Shown one piece after another: positions 6,167-6,544 of a stretch of 6,544 nt of DNA. Under the pieces are notes generated by a model that was not told where the DNA came from, did no database searches, and was given only the letters and a program-made list of their open reading frames with translations. Position 1 is the stretch's first letter. Every line of letters starts with the position of its first letter. Position numbers and translations under genes: made by a program. The DNA is from an uncultured Collinsella sp. (lineage in GTDB: Bacteria > Actinomycetota > Coriobacteriia > Coriobacteriales > Coriobacteriaceae), in assembly GCA_900550815.1 (NCBI GenBank), contig URTW01000116.1, forward strand, positions 1 to 6,544, written 5' to 3'.

Positions 6167-6520
6167 TTACTGTGCCAAAACCGTTTCCATTTGGATGAGC
6201 AGCTCCAGCACACTGCGAAACGCGGCCTCTTTGCCGCCTTTTGTCCACCGCAGTCTCCCCTGCCAGCTGTAATTCTGGCGGAACAGGATGTCCAGTTCAA
6301 ACGTGGGTGTTTCCGTACATTTTATGGGAGAAGCTTTCGGCGCGCCGCCTGTATCCAACTGATCTTCCAAAAGCAAGATCAGGCGTGAAAGACTTCGGAA
6401 TAGGGTTTCCTCCGGAAACGTCCCGCCGGAGACCCTGCCGCGGATGACACCGTCCTCCGCTTCATCCACAAAGATACGGAAGGTCTCTGTGCCGATCGGT
6501 AGCATACGATTTTCTTTCAC
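6167..6520 (-). CDS. Conserved hypothetical protein of mobile-element type
   Basis: This is a 117-residue soluble protein of unknown function. The GTG start at 6520 is preceded by AAAGGGAGGGG (6536-6526), a strong ribosome site; an internal ATG (codon 6) would be too far from it. The N-terminal part (MLPIGTETFRIFVDEAEDG, 6-24) looks like a beta-rich segment. A helix follows (FRSLSRLILLLEDQLD, 41-56), then a strand-helix end with LFRQNYSWQGRLRW (79-92) and FRSVLELLIQMETVL (101-115). I recall similar small proteins with an RQN-SWQG core and an FRSVLEL helix in accessory regions of gut clostridia, but cannot attach a function. It has no membrane segment or signal peptide. The next gene follows after 67 bases, so the two may be co-transcribed. 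Confidence 0.75.
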   Translation of the reverse strand: MKENRMLPIGTETFRIFVDEAEDGVIRGRVSGGTFPEETLFRSLSRLILLLEDQLDTGGAPKASPIKCTETPTFELDILFRQNYSWQGRLRWTKGGKEAAFRSVLELLIQMETVLAQ

Positions 6521-6544
6521 CTAACCCCTCCCTTTTGTCTTTTG

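Larger units (their letters stand above)
6010..6544. mobile_element. Foreign segment, probably the edge of a Bacillota mobile element (or a misassembled end)
   Basis: From about 6010 to the window end the DNA changes character: A/T-rich spacers, codon use unlike the left side, classic GGAGG/GGGAGG ribosome sites, and proteins resembling the cargo of clostridial conjugative elements (an NlpC/P60 start and a small conserved hypothetical). No integrase, transposase or terminal repeat is visible in the window, so the element type cannot be named and the left limit is approximate. Confidence 0.4.

Overview
The left 6 kb is GC-rich DNA with every recognisable gene on the minus strand. The RuvA/RuvB/RuvC sequences, Gram-positive-type SOS box, superoxide reductase and formyl-THF ligase suggest an anaerobic gut actinomycete of the Coriobacteriia (Collinsella-like). 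This is a judgement from remembered family sequences, not a search. The last ~500 bp (about 6010-6544) has different codon use and protein content, resembling mobile-element DNA of gut Bacillota (clostridia).

Layout in transcription order, right to left: a conserved hypothetical of mobile-element type (6167-6520); a chimeric ORF whose first ~31 codons resemble an NlpC/P60 peptidase and whose remainder is the C-terminal helicase lobe of an SNF2 protein (5338-6099); a superoxide reductase (4810-5172) followed by a strong terminator hairpin; a 675-aa NAD-synthetase-like protein (2665-4692); the Holliday-junction operon ruvC-ruvA-ruvB (361-2569); and the 5' end of fhs, cut by the window edge (1-214).

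How the parts work together: RuvA and RuvB form the branch-migration motor and RuvC cuts the junction. Their genes overlap by TGATG at both joints, and a perfect GAAC-N4-GTTC LexA/DinR box lies against a -10 element just ahead of ruvC, so the operon is probably SOS-induced. Fhs starts a separate transcription unit in one-carbon metabolism. The superoxide reductase is a stand-alone oxygen-defence gene.

The two most unusual items are: (1) the NadE-like protein keeps the two-domain architecture of glutamine-dependent NAD synthetase, but both active sites look destroyed and it has a ~130-residue C-terminal extension, so it looks like an intact, retained pseudoenzyme; (2) the in-frame junction near 6000-6030 joins an NlpC/P60 start to an SNF2 tail, which is either the edge of an inserted mobile element or an assembly chimera. 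I found no CRISPR array, tRNA, rRNA or complete transposase.
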